From positions 90,708,615 to 90,772,614 of the forward strand of contig OX388346.1 of the NCBI GenBank assembly GCA_947579665.1: a stretch of 64,000 nucleotides of DNA, written 5' to 3'. The notes beneath the pieces were generated by a model. That model searched no databases, was not told the DNA's origin, and saw only the letters and a program-made list of their open reading frames with translations. This document shows, piece after piece, positions 10,871 through 24,400 of this stretch; the stretch's first letter is position 1, and the number at the start of each line of letters is the position of its first letter. The DNA is from Sympetrum striolatum (Eukaryota > Arthropoda > Insecta > Odonata > Libellulidae). The position numbers and the translations under genes were made by a program.

Positions 10871-13800
10871 ATTAAGCACCAGCAGCAGAGGGTTTCGCGC
10901 AGTTAGAATGAAATACCGGTTGAAAGTGTTCCGAGTAATTTGGAGGAGTTCATAAGAGAGCGTAATTTGCACACCCACCGCGAGGTGGAGCGGAAGTTGT
11001 GTAATCTACTTCTCAAGTCGTAAGCAGATACGGAAGTATTAGGTGGACACGAGTCAGTCGGATATGCTACTGAAGTTGTAATGAAGGACCATGCGATGCC
11101 TTGTTAAAAACTAAGGTGACATATTAGGAAGAATACAATAATAATTTTCTTTCTTAATTCTCAGAATCGGTTGTTAGAATATAATTGAAGATGGAAACAA
11201 GAAAATTTCAGAGTTAGAACGACTCGAATCTGTATGTTACACTTTTATTCTGGTCAGAGAAATAATAGAAAGTCAACTAAACCTAGCAAAGACACTTTGG
11301 CAAATAAGAAACAAAACGTAGTGCAGATAAAATAAATGAAAACAATTTTTGTTAACAAAGTAACGGCATAGATTTAGGTATGTATGGTAATTATTATTAA
11401 TACAGAAATCTAAGAGGAAAAACGCTTGCTAAGCCACAAGAAGTAGTTTTGGTTTATCAAAATGTTCCACTTCCATGCAGTTTTCTTATTACAGAAAGAG
11501 TTTAAATATTTCCAAAAACATTATGTTCAACTACAAATTTAATCGTACGAGACAAACTCACTACATATACATATCTGAAAATTATGGAAGAAATAATATT
11601 TCTCTTTGACATCTATTGGGTGTTATAAAGATAAAAATCTTATTCTAACTTTCTCTAACTCTAATTCCATTACAGTAAAATATATAGTATACGTAAATAA
11701 ATCAAATAATAAAATGGCACCGATACAAGATAAATTATAAGAACGATTCTACTGTATTAACATAGGTTTCCCATTATATCGGAATAAGAATAATTTTAGA
11801 AGTATATTTCGAAAGTTCCGTTAGTAAAAGCAGTAAATAATCCCAGTAAAAGGGGGTTTTCAACTACCACCAGCAGAAAGTAAATTTACGGCTGCAAGAC
11901 TTCAACACCTGAATAATTTATCACAGAAATTCCACACCAAACCTTTTCATGTACTCAGTACAAAACACTTACTATCATCTAGAATTAAAAATTCCTCAAA
12001 TCAATTGTGTATTTAAAAGTGATGGTTTGAAAGTATAGAAAATTAAGTTAAAAATTATACATCAGATCATTATATTTCAATTATTCCCGGCCATATCTCT
12101 TTTATCGTGATTTGTTTAGAATTAGGATTTAAAGTTCGCAATCCGTCTTTTGAGAATAGTTATAACAACTTATAATATCACAACTAAAGTTAAAATTATA
12201 ACTAAATTCTGAATTATTAGTTCCGATCCCTTCATTACGACAGTTATTGAATTTTGCTGAAAATGCGAATGCAAACTGTGATTTCATTTCTCAGCATCAA
12301 ATAGAGTGCGGCTTCGGACGAACGGAATGAATCTCAGTCCATCGGCAGTTCAGTGATATCGTTATCTGCTTCATCGTGATGTCATTTTCGTTCACTCCGG
12401 TCATTTTCACGATCTCCATCGCGTGAACATCTGTAGGCAACGCGTATATTAATCGTCAAACTTGAAAACTATAATTCATTTCATGGGTAAAATAAAAGGA
12501 ACATACAGATTTTACCTGTTAATTCCACGTGACTTTCCGACCAATCAGATTCTTACTGCATTATTACGTAACGACATGTTATCTAAAATCAAAAACTAAG
12601 ACAAAACTATTAATTTATAAAATAGAAACAAAGAAAAAATTCTGCAATTTTCTTAGTATATTAAATTTTCAAATTGCATTACAGTTAAAACTGTTCTGGT
12701 GTCCATAAATCCACATACCTCATTTAAGCTATGCGGGATACAAAAAAATTTGAAGCTTCCATAAAATAGTACTTATGGCCTATTGTGCTTTTATAAGTGA
12801 GTATCAAACCCGTGTAAACTTTCTAATTTCTTTAAAGATACTACTACATGAATGACAGTTTCTAAGTCCTGTGTTTATATTTGAGAGTTTGACACGCATA
12901 AATAGTGACTTTAAAGTTATGTTCATACACCGACTGAAAAGGTATATTTAAGAAAACATTACTATAAAGAGATCCATGCGATTTCTAGGGTGACGAAGTG
13001 CATAATTAACAAATAAATATTAATATCCCCAATTACGATTAATATGGAATATCAGTCAATAAATGCTACCCACCAAACTTCAACATCAATTTAATAGCAT
13101 GAAGCTTCTAGCTAAATTTATCTATGACATCACTATTCTACCACAAACAAATTAACGCAAATTGTACATATTTTTGCGGAGTTATTGACTTAAAAAATTT
13201 AAATGTAGTACTTTTTAAAATTATTGATAATCTCCCCTGAGTCCTGTTAAATTTCAAAGGGTGATTAAATAATCATCAGCTTTGATATTCCTAAATATAA
13301 ATCGTAAATAAAAGCCAAACCAATGAATTATTCACGGAAAGCTAAAGAGGGAGATTATTTAATACCTACATAACGTAAACTATATAAACATCCTTCAGAT
13401 ATTTTCTATATACCTATTAGTAAATTATCTATAAAGTAAAAGAAACTGACCCAAATTAACGAGCATACATTATTTCGAATGGTCATACGTTTGATCGTCT
13501 AAATTGATCCGTCCCTTATTATAAAATTAGATTTTCCGAATTACCAAGAATGCCATGATAATGAAATTAACTTGAAAATATGATCACTTAAATATATATT
13601 ATGAATGACGCAAGAATTTTGAAAAGCTTTATCCCATTTAAAAATAACAGTAGAAAGTATCATATTCGTACAAAAATTTACTATCTCATCACATTAAAAC
13701 GTATCCTATCTAGTGTTGGGATTTAAAATTAATTTTAAATCAACAGTTATCAATCGTAGATGAAACGAAGAATACATTCGATACTAAAACTGAGACAAAT

Positions 13801-15169
13801 CATTGAAATTTAATTAATGAGGTGGAATGAATTTCAAATGAAAACACCCATTATACATTGAATACTTAAATACTACTGATAGATGTGACCAGCTCATTCA
13901 CGGCAACAGCTTGATTAATACTTATGCAGATTGCGGTTTTAAAATTGGCAGACCGCAGCTAATGGGGGTGTTTTTGGTGAAAATGATGCTATATCAATCA
14001 TATTGAGGTCTTTCAGGTACGATATTATGCCTAGATTTTAAGTGTGTGGATTTACAGTACGAGCAACAATTTCATAACAAATAAATTACTGAAGGAATGT
14101 TCATAACAATATTTCTACATTATACTCAAAATGAAAGAGGAGAAAATAATGATGAGTAAAATACATTCACGAAGGTCTGAATTCAAGAACTTGAACTTAT
14201 AAACATAATTTGAATATATGCACTATGTAATTAAGATAGGCCACATTTTAACATCTTGCTCAACAAAATATTCACTGAATCAAAAGTTGAAGTTTATCGT
14301 TATTTTAAAGATAACAGACGCTTAAAAATTAATTAAGAATCACAGATAAATTATAATATTCATGCATTACTCAGTAATAAATAAGTTGAGCATTTTTTTA
14401 TTGATTCAACGGATTCACAGTAAACCAAAATGAAACTCACGGTATATAAGAGGAAAAATAAATAGCAGAAAAGCTCTATTTATCAAAATAATCAAAATTC
14501 TTACCTAGGATGACATAGCTTTCAATTATGAGGTTTTCGCTTTGATGCAACAACGGCGTACTCATTTCTCCAAGTTAGAGTATTATGTAGGCGTTACCCC
14601 ACCCAAATCTGGTTGACTCTCGAGGAGCATCATATCCATTTAAACCATTACAACTCCTATTGCTTCCTCACACGATGATATACACCAATCAAAATCCAGG
14701 AATCTCCTTAATTTGAATCTGGAAATCGACAGTCTGAAACTGGCTTAGAATTTCAAATCCCTCCAATCAAAACCAAATCTCTGCCTAAATGACAGCAAGG
14801 TTTAAAAGGTCAAACTAGGAAATAATTAACTAAGACTTTTGATAAGTTAAACTTTTCATTAAATACGATGAACTACAAAACGCCCTATTCTGATAACCAA
14901 AATACACTTTCAATGTTATAACTGATCTCTAGAAAGACATAAGAATAGTGCACCTAATAATATATAAGTGAATATATACGCAAACAACCTTCTGGAAAGT
15001 ATACGAAAATCTTCTGGAAAGAAATATGAAAAAGCAGGAAGAATATATCATATTTTCGCCAGGGTGTCCGATTGAATTCGTAATACATATTTTTTGCTCA
15101 TGTCTGTGACAGGTATACAGGAAATTCGGTAAAATATACAGCGCACACGCAAGATAGGTGGACCTAGAA
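10871..15169. other. Anonymous AT-rich DNA
   Basis: About 4.3 kb with very short open frames, no recognised repeat and no RNA gene. The stretch near 12300-12440 is slightly richer in CG but has no coding character. Confidence 0.4.
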
Positions 15170-15880
15170 TGAGCATCTGAAGGAAGGCCTTCGATTGGAA
15201 GGCGAGAAAGGGAAGAAAACGAAATAGGAACGTAAATGGGCTTCATTTCTGCTACAATCGAAAGCCTCCTTTTTACGATACAACAAGAGATAGAAAAGGC
15301 GTTTGGACAAGACTGAAAGAGGGAGCGATTGACGGGCAGGAAATGAACAGGAAGGAATGAAATAAAGGAAGGAAAGAATGGATAACCCAAGCGTGGGATG
15401 ACACGGGGAGAAAAGATAAGAGGGAAGGAGGATGAAACTTGGATCACAAGGAGATCAACGAAGATGGATGACAAAGGGCTTTGCTAATGATTGATTATTA
15501 CATCTCGTAGCAATAGTTTTTTAAAAGAACTGTAAAGCCATTCGAGATCACAGGTATGGTTTGATGATGATGGATTAGGAGACATTTTTACCTCAAACTT
15601 TGATGGGATTTAAAGCTTACTGCCGCAAAGCCAAGGATGCAAGGGAAAGGAAAAGAAGTGCTGACAAGGGGAAGGAATGGAGAATTAGAGGAATTTAAGA
15701 GTGTAATGGGGAAACAAATGAAAGAGAAAGGATGAAAAGGGAACACAAACTTCAAAGAAAGAAAATCCCACGGGAAATTATAAGAATTATTTTTTTCCGA
15801 TACGGAATGTTTGAAAACTAAAATCAAGAATTTCGAAAAGAGACGATGGAAAATAAACTGAGAGCATTTAATTTCCAATA
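15170..15880. other. Two purine-rich blocks, + strand
   Basis: Blocks at about 15170-15470 and 15590-15880 are dominated by GGAAGG- and GAAAGA-type runs on the plus strand. They produce stop-poor minus-strand frames (181 codons at 14929-15474 and 96 codons at 15588-15878) that are rich in Ser, Phe and Pro and carry no domain I recognise. They resemble the blocks at 10.3 and 16.6 kb in composition but not in detailed sequence. Confidence 0.5.
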
Positions 15881-16181
15881 AGTCTTCCGAATGTTACAAG
15901 CAAAAGTTTCGATGACAGGTATTCATGAGGAAGCGTCTCTCATACAGACATATTTATACTGAAAAAAGTATCGAATCAAACAATTCCTTCCTGTTTTCCA
16001 AAGCATTTGGGTATTTCTCATTCATTTTCACATAATTTATTTTCAAAGTCTCGTATGGAGTACAAGTAATTTCCACAATTACACCACTAAACATATTCCT
16101 GAAAAATATGCTACGAATTCAAATATAAAAATTGTCTGATTAACAACAAGAAGATTAACTAAGTGGAACTTAATTACAATT

Positions 16182-16371
16182 GATCTGATTTATTTTACAA
16201 AGTTAAGAAAAATATATTACACTATCACAATTCCAACAAAGTTTAAACACGGTTGGTTTTCGCCAAATTAGGTTTAACTTGATGATGGTCTAATTTGGTC
16301 GAAACCGGCTGTTTTTGTGATTTTTTATGGGATTTTAATATTAATAATTACTTGGTAAAATAAATCAGATC
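16182..16371. mobile_element. Foldback element (MITE-like)
   Basis: The outer arms GATCTGATTTATTTTAC (16182-16198) and GTAAAATAAATCAGATC (16355-16371) are exact reverse complements over 17 bases. The inner arms around 16251-16271 and 16290-16310 (CGCCAAATTAG against CTAATTTGGTCG) also pair. The whole roughly 190-bp unit can therefore fold into one imperfect hairpin. The centre contains TTGATGATGGTCTAATTTGG and CGAAACCGG, a motif also seen in variant form elsewhere in the window. No coding frame is present and target duplications are not clear. It is a non-autonomous foldback or MITE-type repeat of unknown superfamily. Confidence 0.65.
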
Positions 16372-16619
16372 CTCTTAGAAAAATTAATTGTGAGAAATCT
16401 CCTCATTTCTCCCCTATACCGTTGAGTGCTATTCCATCGAACGCACTGAGATGATACCTGTATTCATGTATGTAGTATAGCATTGACTCCTGATGGAGTA
16501 CTATACAAATGCGTATGCCATGTACGACTCATCATAATATACCAAGATTATTCATAAGGTTTTCATTTTTTTGACTAGAAGTTCATACTTGTCACTACAA
16601 AACTATAATAGGATACTCT

Positions 16620-17065
16620 CATCGCCAGTTCTGGATGAAGGATAAGATTCAGGGAAAGGCTCGAAGACATTTAGAAGGAAGTTCAAACAAAGAGAAGGGA
16701 AGAAAAGAGGGGGAAATGTTCACAAAATATGTTCGAAGAAGAATGTAATACAAACAAAGGGAAAAGTGTAAAAGCAGTTTGAAGGAAGTTGGCGGAGCAA
16801 GAGGAAGGAACGAAGGAAAAACGAACATTCCAGAAGTAACTGAATTAACTCAGTTAACAAACCATTCATTCAGCGAAATGGAAATTTCATAAGGAGAAGA
16901 ATGGGACGGGCGAGAGAAAGGGGTTGGGAGAGGAAGTCGTGGAAAATGGAGGATTTCCGGAAGACTGTAACCATTTCCGCACCAAAATCACCCGAGGGTC
17001 CGCTGCGTGGACGCATGGGGTAGGGAAGGACTAAAGAGAGAGGATTCGACAGTATTGGAAAAAGG
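16620..17065. other. Purine-rich tract, + strand
   Basis: GA-rich plus strand similar in character to the blocks at 10.3 and 15.2 kb. The only frame of note (16870-17070, minus) reflects composition. Confidence 0.45.
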
Positions 17066-17532
17066 TGCATTCCTACGGGTGTAATTTTGTCGTGATCAAT
17101 GCGAATTAATCACTGCTAATTAATCCAAAACACTGATTAAACTCTATACTGTAAAAGGTGACAGCTTGAAAATCAATTGCATCAAAAATTTACATCCAAT
17201 TTTTAAGATGTGATTACTGATGATACGCATTAGTGATCACATTGACCTTTAAATTTAGCTCTGATTGATATCCTAAATGTTCGCAGAGAATCATACTACG
17301 TATTTATTTTAATTCATCGCCACATTTAGTCACCGAGACATGATAGGCGAGGTCATTTTATAGTAAATTCAACAGAGACAATATTAATCTATATTATAAA
17401 TTATGTTCAATTAAAATTACTAAATAATATTAAAACACTAAATACAATATTTATTATGTACACCATGTGCTTAAAAATTATATTCAGATTTATCATAAAC
17501 GTTACTTATAAAAACAGGGAACCAATTAGTAA

Positions 17533-17633
17533 TACCATAGAGTAATTACCATAATTGTAATTATACTATACTTATAATATATCATAATTACAATATACCA
17601 TTGATTATACCATAGAATAATTACTTTATGGTA
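17533..17633. repeat. AT-rich foldback repeat, about 100 bp
   Basis: The ends TACCATAGAGTAATTA and TAATTACTTTATGGTA are inverted with one mismatch. Internal ATAATTGTAATTATA and CATAATTACAATATA blocks also pair. The unit is a near-complete hairpin flanked by TA-rich sequence, as expected for a small MITE. No coding capacity. Confidence 0.55.
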
Positions 17634-18514
17634 ATATATTTAAAATGTAAAATCCAGAGTATTTAGATAAACGAATGACTGTTTTGAAATCATCACACTC
17701 ATAAAACACGTGGGAATAAGTAAAAATATAAAATATTCGTTTTCTCATAACATCTCTTATGTTATAATGAAACAGTAGGCGGAGCTACTACATGCAGCAA
17801 TTTTAATGCATGAAAAGGCATACAAATATGAATATAATAAACCTGAGTGAAAATGTATAGCCCCAAAAGCGCATCGATCTCGTAGCGAAGGAAACTCGGA
17901 ATTTCGCTTTCCGGTTTTAATTAAGGCAAACATGACGAAATGCAGGATATGTTTCCCTCAAGAAAAATACTAGAACCCAAACATTCGGTTCACTTCTCAT
18001 GGAACTGAAATTTCTCATTTAAAATAGGCGACGACTACTATTCCATTCATCATCGATTGAAGGACATTGATGAGATAAATTGATGGATTTCTTTGAGTGG
18101 TAATTATTTCTTTATAACCAAAAATCAAAGACGGAGAATGTTGGTACAAGAAAAAGTAATTAGCAAGAAAAAGTTCTAAATAAAGACCAATGGCGTAAAC
18201 TAAATCTTTTGCCCTATTTCTACATTACTTATTCAAAACCTGTATACATTCTTGGTTATATTCATGTTTTTATGTGTTCGTACCAGCCAAGTGTTAAACA
18301 GAAGATAGGACGTACTACTAAAAATTTCACCCAATATTTGAGTACATGTTTGAGTATATATTTGTTGAAAATGAATGCGCATAAACTTCAACACTCGTGT
18401 GTATTTCTCACAGGAGCACTTTCGCTCTCTTCGGATAAAACTGGTGATTAGATAATAAAAAGAAAAACGGTTATCAAGAAAATGTATTTATGTGCCGAGT
18501 TTGAAAATCAGAAC
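17634..18514. other. Anonymous AT-rich DNA
   Basis: One 80-codon frame (18209-18451) has no recognisable domain. No repeat is apparent. Confidence 0.35.
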
Positions 18515-18610
18515 GCGTTATATTTATTTTATTTATTTATCTATCTTTGAAAACATGCATTATATACAATGAAATGTGAGATCACAATTTAGTCTCCCTA
18601 GAGGTACAAT
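18515..18610 (-). repeat. Possible LINE 3' tail
   Basis: On the minus strand, sequence ending in AGATAGATAAATAAATAAAA follows a stretch with the look of a retrotransposon 3' untranslated region. A simple AAATA-type tail is common at the 3' ends of RTE-like and related LINEs. No coding sequence is attached, so the family is unknown. Confidence 0.3.
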
Positions 18611-19736
18611 ATTCAATAAATAACGTCAGAAAGTTCCGCAAAATATAAAAAAAACTACATTTTGTTTTATAAATGAAAATTAATCCTCTTAAAACGAGTT
18701 AAATTAATGGTGCCTGGTGGAACTATAAAACGAAATAAAAACCTATATGGTATTTTTTTAAATTACTTGTGAAGTTTGACGATGCTAGGCAAATGGCCGA
18801 CCTCAGTGTGCTGGAGTGTTTTGGTTGGCCTTTGGGGCTAATGCATTTCACGTGCACACGAGTTGTAGAGAGCAAATTACGCTCCCATTATGGGACATCC
18901 TGATGCAATTGACTCAAATGTAACCTCTGGTGCTGCTCGTGCTGAGAGGCTCCGTTTGTTTGCTCTCCGAAAGAGGGTTTGCACTGATATGGATTCCGAA
19001 TGGATTTAATATGACGGATGTGCAAAACATTCCTCAACTATGATACTGATTATACTGAGACTAGACAAACTCAAGTAGTACAATAAGGACATTTACGACC
19101 TTAGAATCTAAATAAATATTTTTCTTTTTCCCTGCTTATCATCAATTTCAATATGAAAAATATCGGTAGAAATCATATAATTGCCACCAATGCGTTAATG
19201 TCTTCATCTTCATCGTATATGACATTCAATAATCACTTTTAATACAAATATGTCAAAAGTATTAAAGGAAATCTGGTGGAACTCCATTTAAGATATTCGA
19301 AGTATCAGCGCAAGTTCACACCATCATCAGGCTGTGAACTTAGTGTAAACTGTATAATTCGGTGTAAATTTGCACCGAAACCATGGTAGCTCTAACATAT
19401 TTCTGTGGAAAGTAAGCATCTTATTTCTTCTTCGATCTTTGCAAATATGTTCTTTTGACAGTTTAGAATAGAGATGTAAAACACTCATGAAGCCGTTAGG
19501 CATGCCACGACGTGCTTACGCTGTGGCCTTTTCAGAGATATAAAATAAGAACTCACCATTTTAAGAATATACTATGAAATACTACTGTATATACTATAAA
19601 CTAACTATATTACAACACAGAAAGAGTATTCTTCTGCTCCTGAAGATTATAGTTATTGATATATGTAGCGGGTTTTTTTTTCATTACGGTGGGTTTTGCC
19701 TTAATTCTTGCCGAGTGCTCTGTACTTGACAAAGCT
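18611..19736. other. Anonymous DNA with paired hairpins at 19312-19379
   Basis: No gene is recognised. The stretch at about 18780-19015 is less AT-rich than its surroundings but has stops in all frames. Two small hairpins are annotated separately. Confidence 0.35.
19312..19379. repeat. Two adjacent small hairpins
   Basis: AAGTTCACACC (19312-19322) pairs with GGCTGTGAACTT (19330-19341) across a CATCATCA-type loop. TTCGGTG pairs with CACCGAA within 19358-19379. The CATCATCAGG loop and the CGAAACC just after echo the motif in the 16.2-kb foldback and near 30990. Probably the remains of a repeat end. Confidence 0.45.
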
Positions 19737-19740
19737 TTAA

Positions 19741-21399
19741 CCCTTAAAGGACCAAGGGAGGGCTAAAAAATGTCCACTGCTTTTTTCAATATTTTAAGAA
19801 CTTTATCATGTTATACAGTCTTATAACTTCATTAAATTGTCAAATATAGGTTGTAAAAGATTATAATATATGTTGATGTATTTTGTACGTTTTTTTCTTT
19901 CTCCATATACGAAGTATAGAGAAAGTATTGTTTTCATGAAAAATTCGAATTCCAGATTTCAACGGAAATACATGTTTTGAGGTCCCTAGAATACGTTTTG
20001 ACTATTTTTGGAATGATGTATGTGTGTATGTGGGTGTGTGTGCGTCTGTATGTGTGTGTGTGCTTGTGGGCGCTCTAACGTAAAAACTATTGGTGGTATC
20101 AATACCAAACTTCATATATAGTACTGTGGTGTGTGCTGTCAGAGTTGATTAGTTTTTGGAGTAAATCGGTTTACCGGAAGTCGAGCTTCATTCATCAAAG
20201 CTCATTTCCGGTTTTCAATATATCTCCATAAATATGATATATAGGTATATTGTATACCGTATATAAGTTTTAGATAATCAGTTTTACTATAACTTTTGTA
20301 TTTAACATATTTTTGTATCACCGGTTGATTAGGAGTTATTCGTGAAATACCGATAAACCGGATGTAGCTGTTATGTACTTTGTGGGCGCTCTAACATTGA
20401 AACCAATCGTTGCATCAACACCAAATTTCATATATAGTACTTTGGTTGATGTCGTTACAGTTGAATAGTTTTTGGAGTAAATCGGTTGACCGGAAGTCGA
20501 GCTTCATTCTTCAAAGCTCATTTCCGGTTTTCAAAATATCTCCATAAATATGATATTTAGGTATATACTATTATAAATAAACGAGTTAGAAAATATAATT
20601 TACTATAACTTTTGTATGAAACATATTTTTGTATCACTGATTGTTTAGGAGTTATTCATGAAATACTGATAACCTGGAAGTTGCTGATTATGCACTTTGT
20701 GGGTGCTCTGGGCTCAATGGGCGAAAGGCCAAATTCATATTTTTCATCGGGCATGTCCCGAAAAGCATTATTTATAATGTTTGTGACGTAAAAGATAATG
20801 ATATATAAATTAATCACTCATCTTCCAAGTTTAGATGTAATATAGAGTTCGAAATTACTGTAGTAAGTAAATATTTACATTTTATATATGGAGAAAGTCA
20901 TGTGCTGGCCACATCAGATTTTTAAGCAATGTAATGAGAGCGGAAATAGGCACAAAATGGCCCTCCCTTGGTCTAACCTGCGACATATTTTTGAACCAAA
21001 TTGAATCATATATTTTGACGAATAGTATTTTATTAATTTTAATAATTCAATTTAATTTTTTAAATTATACCTTGTTGTTGATTTATAAGCATAACCAACG
21101 GTGATTTTCAAACTTAATTTCCGAATAAGAGCTTTACAGCCGGTACCATTGAGAAGAAGCTTTATCATATTCTCGTCCTTGATGAGTTTTTTTAAATAAA
21201 AATTTCATTATTTTCATCGCTGTAGTACAATTTTTATCAAACAAACTCATGGTAAGAAGGTTTTTAAAAATCCAAGAAGGCAATTTCTGAATAGAAATTA
21301 ATGTTTCATTATAATTTTATCGAAAAAAAAACAAAAGTGGACAATTTTTGACCCTCCCTTGGTCCACGGAGTAGCCAAAAAAGGTTGGTCCTTTAAGGG
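19741..21399. mobile_element. piggyBac-like non-autonomous element, interrupted
   Basis: The ends are CCCTTAAAGGACCAA (19741-19755) and its exact reverse complement (21385-21399), and each is flanked by TTAA (19737-19740 and 21400-21403). TTAA target sites and CCY termini are the signature of the piggyBac superfamily. A second shared motif, GGACCAAGGGAGGG, occurs at the left end and again inverted near 21349-21362, with a further copy near 20955. No transposase frame remains. Family H copy C lies inside at 19891-20933, so the element itself was about 0.6 kb before that insertion. Kolobok elements also use TTAA and cannot be fully excluded. Confidence 0.7.
19891..20933 (-). repeat. Interspersed repeat family H, copy C
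   Basis: Minus orientation. The terminal hairpin is at 19895-19927 (CTTTCTCCATATACGAAG and its inverted partner) and a TG-rich microsatellite lies at about 20015-20065. Two central units follow, marked by GGAAGTCGAGCTTCATTC at about 20177 and 20495. The CATGTGCTGGCCACATCAGA end is at 20899-20918. It lies wholly within the TTAA-flanked element, so it inserted after that element. No coding frame. Confidence 0.8.
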
Positions 21400-21403
21400 T
21401 TAA

Positions 21404-24400
21404 CTCTTGCATACCTTCCAAACGGTTAGGGAGTATTTAAACCTCTATTTTAGTAACAACCGTATCCAATTTTCCTCTTTAATTGCTCATCAGCAGCAGT
21501 TTAGATCAAATACGGCTAATTGAATTATTAATACATGGAATATAAAGGAATATAAGCACACAATGACATGAAAACACACTATGTAGACAGTAACTTTACA
21601 GGCTATTTTCCCCATTCCACTCTAAAATCACGACTATCATTTCCGCACAAATAGTTGACAACGTCTTTTTAGGCATGTAATAGGAAATACAACTGCCGGT
21701 GAAACATGTCGCTTTTCGCAAACACATGGATATCATTCACACGACAGTTCGTTTAAATTATTTGCGGGAATCGTTCGCGATAGTAGGATTGCGATTGTCG
21801 CTCGCGTTATTTCAATTTGTTAATTCCAGCGCCGTGCACCAGTCACGTTGACAGGCGTCAAAACTCGCACGAAATGAGAGAGAAATTCAATTTAACCGTT
21901 GTTCAAACTTCCATAATAACATTTAACAGGGCATAATTGGTAGAGCTTCTCTTCAAAATCGCCACGATCGGAAATCATTCAGAATATTGGATCTATAGCA
22001 GATATGCGAGGACAAGCCAAAAGAAACGGAAATTTAAATATACTTAAATCAATGCCATCAACTGTAAATCGTTCAAGAAAGAAGGAAATAATATCATGTT
22101 ATGGTAAAAACCTTAACTGGCGAATAACTTAGAATTTTTCGGCTGACCATAAATGCTGATTTTTCTGATTACTACACTGGAAATATCTTCATAAAAAAAT
22201 AATTGCTGGTTAAATACTTTTAGTTTCACGAAACAAGTCAACATCAACGAACGCTTTTTCTATTGCAACCCCATAAGGGCCTACGCACTACTCCAGCAAT
22301 ATCTTTTAAATTGATTTAAGTAATAGTTCGTTGGGCTCGGCCACCAAATACGTGCACAAAAATAAAAATGCCTTGATGTAAATGAAACCGGTTAGCGCCA
22401 ACATTATTTTATGAAAATGAAGTGAAACTTTTTTTCTGCATTTCGTCCCACCAAGTAAGTCTAAGGTGCATTAATTGTATTATAAATACGGCTACGACAA
22501 AAGAACGTTTTGCGAGCATGTACGCGAGTAATAAGAAGGCCAAACATAACCAACGCATTCAAAGGTGATTAAGGTAAATGCCTATTGTTTAGGAGTTTGA
22601 GGAAAAGCTTATTGGTAATTCATAATTTACTAATATTTTGCCAAGTCTTACTACGAACAATCAAGCATGGGGTAACAAATAAAAAGATTAAGGTGAGGCA
22701 TATATCCTTAATAATCTCTGTTAATCGAAGTATCATTGCATTTTGCGTTTAAAAATTTGCTACAATAGCGGGATTATTTTTCAGTCGGTAAAAATTTAAA
22801 TTTAAAGGACGTGGAAAAAGGTTAAATAATTTTTAAATGCCAGCGAAACGGAATTAAGCTATCTTAGGTAATCGTTAGAACAGAAAACATTCACTAAGCG
22901 GCACAAATAACAGAACGCAGTACGGGAAGAAAAATGGGACAGGATATTGAACTAGAATTTGCTTTAGCTTCTTGTAAAAACAAGGGAGGACATCGAAGGA
23001 AGAGATTTTGATCCTGAAATTACGGATTCGTCCTCTAAGACGAAGGCCACAGAGCTGAGGAATGAGACTTGGGTATTTTGGAGAGAATCGCCGCTGGGAC
23101 ACAGACTGACCCCCTGTCAGCCGATCTCCCTGCACAGTGTCTTCTTACCTGATCCAATCTTTCCCTCCGATTTCACTTCGATTGGATTGTGCCTCTTCCT
23201 TCGTCTCCCACGCAATCTCACTTCTCTAATCATAAGAAAAAGCCTCAGGATCTGATTATACCCACGCGCTAACGCAAATGTCTTCAAGAAAGACACGATT
23301 CCCAATATAGATTTCCCTTTGCCTCTTCTCCGCCCAATAACTACATGCCACGAAAATTATGTTTGCCGAGGTGCCAATTTGAGAGTTAGCGTTTAGTTCA
23401 AACAGAGGACGAGACTCGAGGGCATGGGGTACTATGGTTGAATATAGAATGAAATTAAACTTTAGTTGTGTCGTGTCTCAAATTCAAGGAAAGCTGTTCC
23501 AGTTTTATTTAAACATCGAAATTATCGTTTACATGAGGTAACTAATTACATGTTATAATTTCAAATATTTATCATACTTAGAAGTAGTATTGAAAATATT
23601 GAAGTTACATGTTTTTCTGCGATTAATGTAGATATTAACTGATGCTACTGTTGATTGATGAATTGAGGTGTGCTTTGTATATGAGAGGAGTAGCTGCTGC
23701 CAGACTCTAGTCTAATTGCGATGAGATTTTGTAAATAAATAAATAAAGAAATTTATGGCGTTTAATCGCTCTACAAAGGTCCAGACGAGGAGGTTCAATG
23801 CTAAAAAGAGTTTAGGGCAAGTGGTGAGTTCATGTTAATGAATTCAATCTCTACTTGAAGGTATCGATAACAATCACGTAAGAACATTATTATATTTGAA
23901 AATGTTTTCTTCTTCCTAAATAACTCCCAGTACGACTTATATTCAGAAACATAAAATATTAGAAGAGGACATCAATCGGTTAGCTAATTGAAGGTATTCG
24001 ATTTTGCTCAGGCATTTATCTTCCACCTGCTTTAGCTTCTGAGGATCAATAATCTACCAAACATCACCTAAACGGAGGCAGGAGGTATATTTCTGGTGAT
24101 GGTGTAACTGAAAAGAATAATTTTGCTAAAACCAAGCATTTTAATTTTTCATGACCATATTCTTATTCGTACAGAATTTAAATGGGAGGGAGATTCTCCC
24201 AGTCTACTTTGACATTTACGCTCATTGGACGCAGCTACCTCACTTCCTCTAATACCTCCAGCAATTTCCACGTTTGAAGTCCTCTGATTTTTTTCTCCAT
24301 CGCTTCGGCATTCGCCCTTTCCCAGCCTTTCTTTTCGACCGGCGATTGATTGGCCTTAAAGGGAATCGCTCCTTCGGAGGAAAGTTTAAAAGAACTCGGC

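Noticed and set aside
14929..15474. 181-codon minus-strand frame as a gene
   Set aside because: Same compositional cause as at 10.3 kb; no recognisable motif and no supporting splice or promoter context.
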